From the NCBI RefSeq assembly GCF_002741015.1, contig NZ_CP016616.1, positions 1,285,501 through 1,349,500 on the forward strand: DNA of 64,000 bases. Reading direction: 5' to 3'. Below the pieces are notes generated by a model. The model had not been told where the DNA came from. It searched no databases and saw nothing but the letters and a program-made list of their open reading frames with translations. This DNA is from Microvirga ossetica (GTDB lineage: Bacteria; Pseudomonadota; Alphaproteobacteria; Rhizobiales; Beijerinckiaceae). Made by a program: the position numbers and the translations under genes. Below are positions 62,442 through 64,000 of the stretch, piece by piece; the first letter of the stretch is position 1, and each line of letters starts with the position of its first letter.

Positions 62442-63863
62442 ATGAGCGATCTGGCGACGGGCAGTGGCGCATCCACCAAGGCGGAGCTGGAACCCGAACT
62501 TCACCGTGTGATGGGACCGCGGCTGCTGCTTCTCTTCATCGTCGGCGACATTCTGGGCACCGGCATCTATGCGCTGACCGGCCAGGTGGCAAAGCAGGTC
62601 GGGGGCGTAGTCTGGCTGCCCTTCCTGGTCGCCTTCGTGATCGCGATGATCACGGCGTTCAGCTATCTCGAACTCGTCACCAAGTATCCCAAGGCCGCAG
62701 GCGCCGCCCTGTATACCCACAAGGCCTTCGGGATCCATTTCGTCACCTTCATCGTGGCCTTTGCGGTGATGTGTTCGGGAATCACCTCCGCCTCCACGGC
62801 GTCGCGAGCCTTCGCCGCCAACTTCTCGTCCGGCTTCGGCCTTGGCCTGGGAAGCCTCGGCATCACCCTCACCGGGCTCCTCTTCATGGCGGTCGTCGCC
62901 ATCGTCAATTTCCGCGGCGTCGGCGAGAGCGTGAAAGCCAACGTGGTGCTCACCTGCGTCGAGCTCACGGGCCTCCTGATCATCATCGTCATCGGCATGT
63001 GGGCGATCGGATCGGGCCAGGGCGACGTATCCCGTGCCTTCACCTTCGAACAGCCGGGGGAGAGCGGCCTGTTCTGGTCCGTCATCGCCGCGACGACGCT
63101 GGCCTTCTTCGCGATGGTCGGCTTCGAGGATTCGGTGAACATGGCGGAGGAGTGCAAGGACCCCTCGCACATCTTCCCGAAGGTGCTCCTCACCGGCCTC
63201 ATCCTCACCGGCCTCATCTATATTTTTGTGTCGATCTCGGCCATCACGCTCGTGCCGGCGGCCGAGCTCGGAGAGGGAGAGACGCCCCTTCTCAAGGTCG
63301 TCTCGGCCGGGGCACCGGGCTTTCCGCTCGGCGTTTTCGGCCTCATCACGATGTTCGCCGTCGCCAATTCCGCGCTGATCAACATGCTGATGGCGAGCCG
63401 CCTTGTCTACGGCATGAGCCGCGAGGGCGTGCTCCCGCCGATCCTCGGTCGGGTGCATCGGAGCCGGCGCACGCCCTACATCGCGATCGCCTTCACCTCG
63501 CTCCTGGCCTTCGGGCTGATCACCTTCGTCGGCGCGGTGCCGGCGCTCGGCGGCACGACTGCGCTGCTGCTTCTCGGAGTCTTCACCGTCGTCAACGTTG
63601 CGGTTCTCGTGCTCCGGAAGGACACGGTCGACCACAAGCATTTCAGAACCCCGACGATCCTGCCGGTTCTCGGCGCGCTCTCCTGCGCTTTCCTCGTCGG
63701 GCCCTGGACCGGTCGACCCTCGATCCAGTATGTGATTGCCGGCGTCCTGCTCGCCATCGGCGCCGTGCTCTGGTTCGTGACCGTGATGGTGATGCGCTCG
63801 CAGGGGCTGAATCCGTCCGGGACCGACCTTCCTCCCATCGGCCACTCCGGACCCGTGAACTGA
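62442..63863 (+). CDS. APC-family amino-acid permease
   Basis: A 473-residue transporter with 12 membrane helices. The first helix is FIVGDILGTGIYALTGQVAKQVGG with the substrate-binding GTGIY motif. The helix-2 region has FSYLELVTKYPKAAGAALYTHKAFG, helix 6 is FFAMVGFEDSVNMAEECKDP (typical of amino-acid/cationic transporters). The substrate is probably an amino acid or amine and cannot be narrowed. GGAGG lies about 10 nt before the ATG. The following 137 bases to the window end hold nothing recognisable. Confidence 0.93.
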   Translation: MSDLATGSGASTKAELEPELHRVMGPRLLLLFIVGDILGTGIYALTGQVAKQVGGVVWLPFLVAFVIAMITAFSYLELVTKYPKAAGAALYTHKAFGIHFVTFIVAFAVMCSGITSASTASRAFAANFSSGFGLGLGSLGITLTGLLFMAVVAIVNFRGVGESVKANVVLTCVELTGLLIIIVIGMWAIGSGQGDVSRAFTFEQPGESGLFWSVIAATTLAFFAMVGFEDSVNMAEECKDPSHIFPKVLLTGLILTGLIYIFVSISAITLVPAAELGEGETPLLKVVSAGAPGFPLGVFGLITMFAVANSALINMLMASRLVYGMSREGVLPPILGRVHRSRRTPYIAIAFTSLLAFGLITFVGAVPALGGTTALLLLGVFTVVNVAVLVLRKDTVDHKHFRTPTILPVLGALSCAFLVGPWTGRPSIQYVIAGVLLAIGAVLWFVTVMVMRSQGLNPSGTDLPPIGHSGPVN

Positions 63864-64000
63864 ACCTGCTCACGCAGCCTTCTCGACGGCATGGAGTCTG
63901 CGCGGCACCGGCCGCCTTCTCATGCGCGGCTTCACAAAAAAATAAAAGAATTTCAGCGGTGTGAAGCAGTTCACAGTGTCCGTTTGGGAAGTGGTGCAAA

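Overview
The window comes from a high-GC alphaproteobacterial chromosome. Split b/b' ATP synthase subunits, an aa3 oxidase operon with ctaB/ctaG/SURF1, DUF1127, IalB and many intergenic palindromes of the 'GCATCGGACCCAAAAGTGG' kind point to Hyphomicrobiales. Methylobacteriaceae (Microvirga-like) is the best guess; this is an inference from gene content, as no database search was possible. Most of the window is ordinary core chromosome. From about 40 kb onward it becomes more accessory and signalling-rich.

Layout. 0-2 kb: end of the F0 ATP synthase operon (b', b) with a terminator, then a HAD phosphatase. 2-7.5 kb (minus): glycine cleavage operon gcvT-gcvH-osmC-like-gcvPA-gcvPB behind a tandem glycine riboswitch. 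7.6-10 kb: CNNM/CorC-type membrane protein, a lipoprotein and an IalB-family protein. 10.2-17 kb: aa3 cytochrome c oxidase cluster coxB-ctaD-ctaB-small membrane protein-ctaG-ctaE, then DUF983 and SURF1, preceded by a FixK/FNR-like box. 17.5-26 kb: GNAT protein, thrC and an M16 protease, a GGDEF/EAL protein, YqgE, a DsbD-N protein and a 1-Cys peroxiredoxin. 26-28.5 kb (minus): ispH-thrB-rnhA. 29-33 kb: CPA2 antiporter, MATE exporter, DUF937. 33-35.5 kb: DUF1127, LysR and EamA genes, flanked by two arrays of a GTTCCAGG/CCTGGAAC repeat. 36-40.5 kb: an orphan HTH-like protein, a small membrane protein and two tandem DUF1254/DUF1214 genes (a third lies at 60.6-62.1 kb).

41-48 kb: SDR, NarL-type two-component pair, fasciclin and DUF378 proteins, an adenylate cyclase with TPR-like region, a channel-like membrane protein and an L,D-transpeptidase. 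48.7-57.6 kb: cupin, then two KaiC-type signalling modules without kaiA or kaiB. The first module is damaged. Its histidine kinase gene is split by an intact 1,628-bp IS1380-family element with a TTAGC target duplication, and its kaiC-like gene has a frameshift at a C4 run. The second module (KaiC plus hybrid kinase with a pseudo-receiver) looks intact. 58-64 kb: VOC protein, small proteins, infA, cspA, a DUF1254 protein and an APC permease.

Points most worth checking: the CuA-ligand Cys replaced by Arg in CoxB; the GTTCCAGG arrays; the IS1380-interrupted kinase, whose frame is restored exactly on removal; the kaiC frameshift; the GNAT protein lacking a core strand; and the FixK-like box before coxB.
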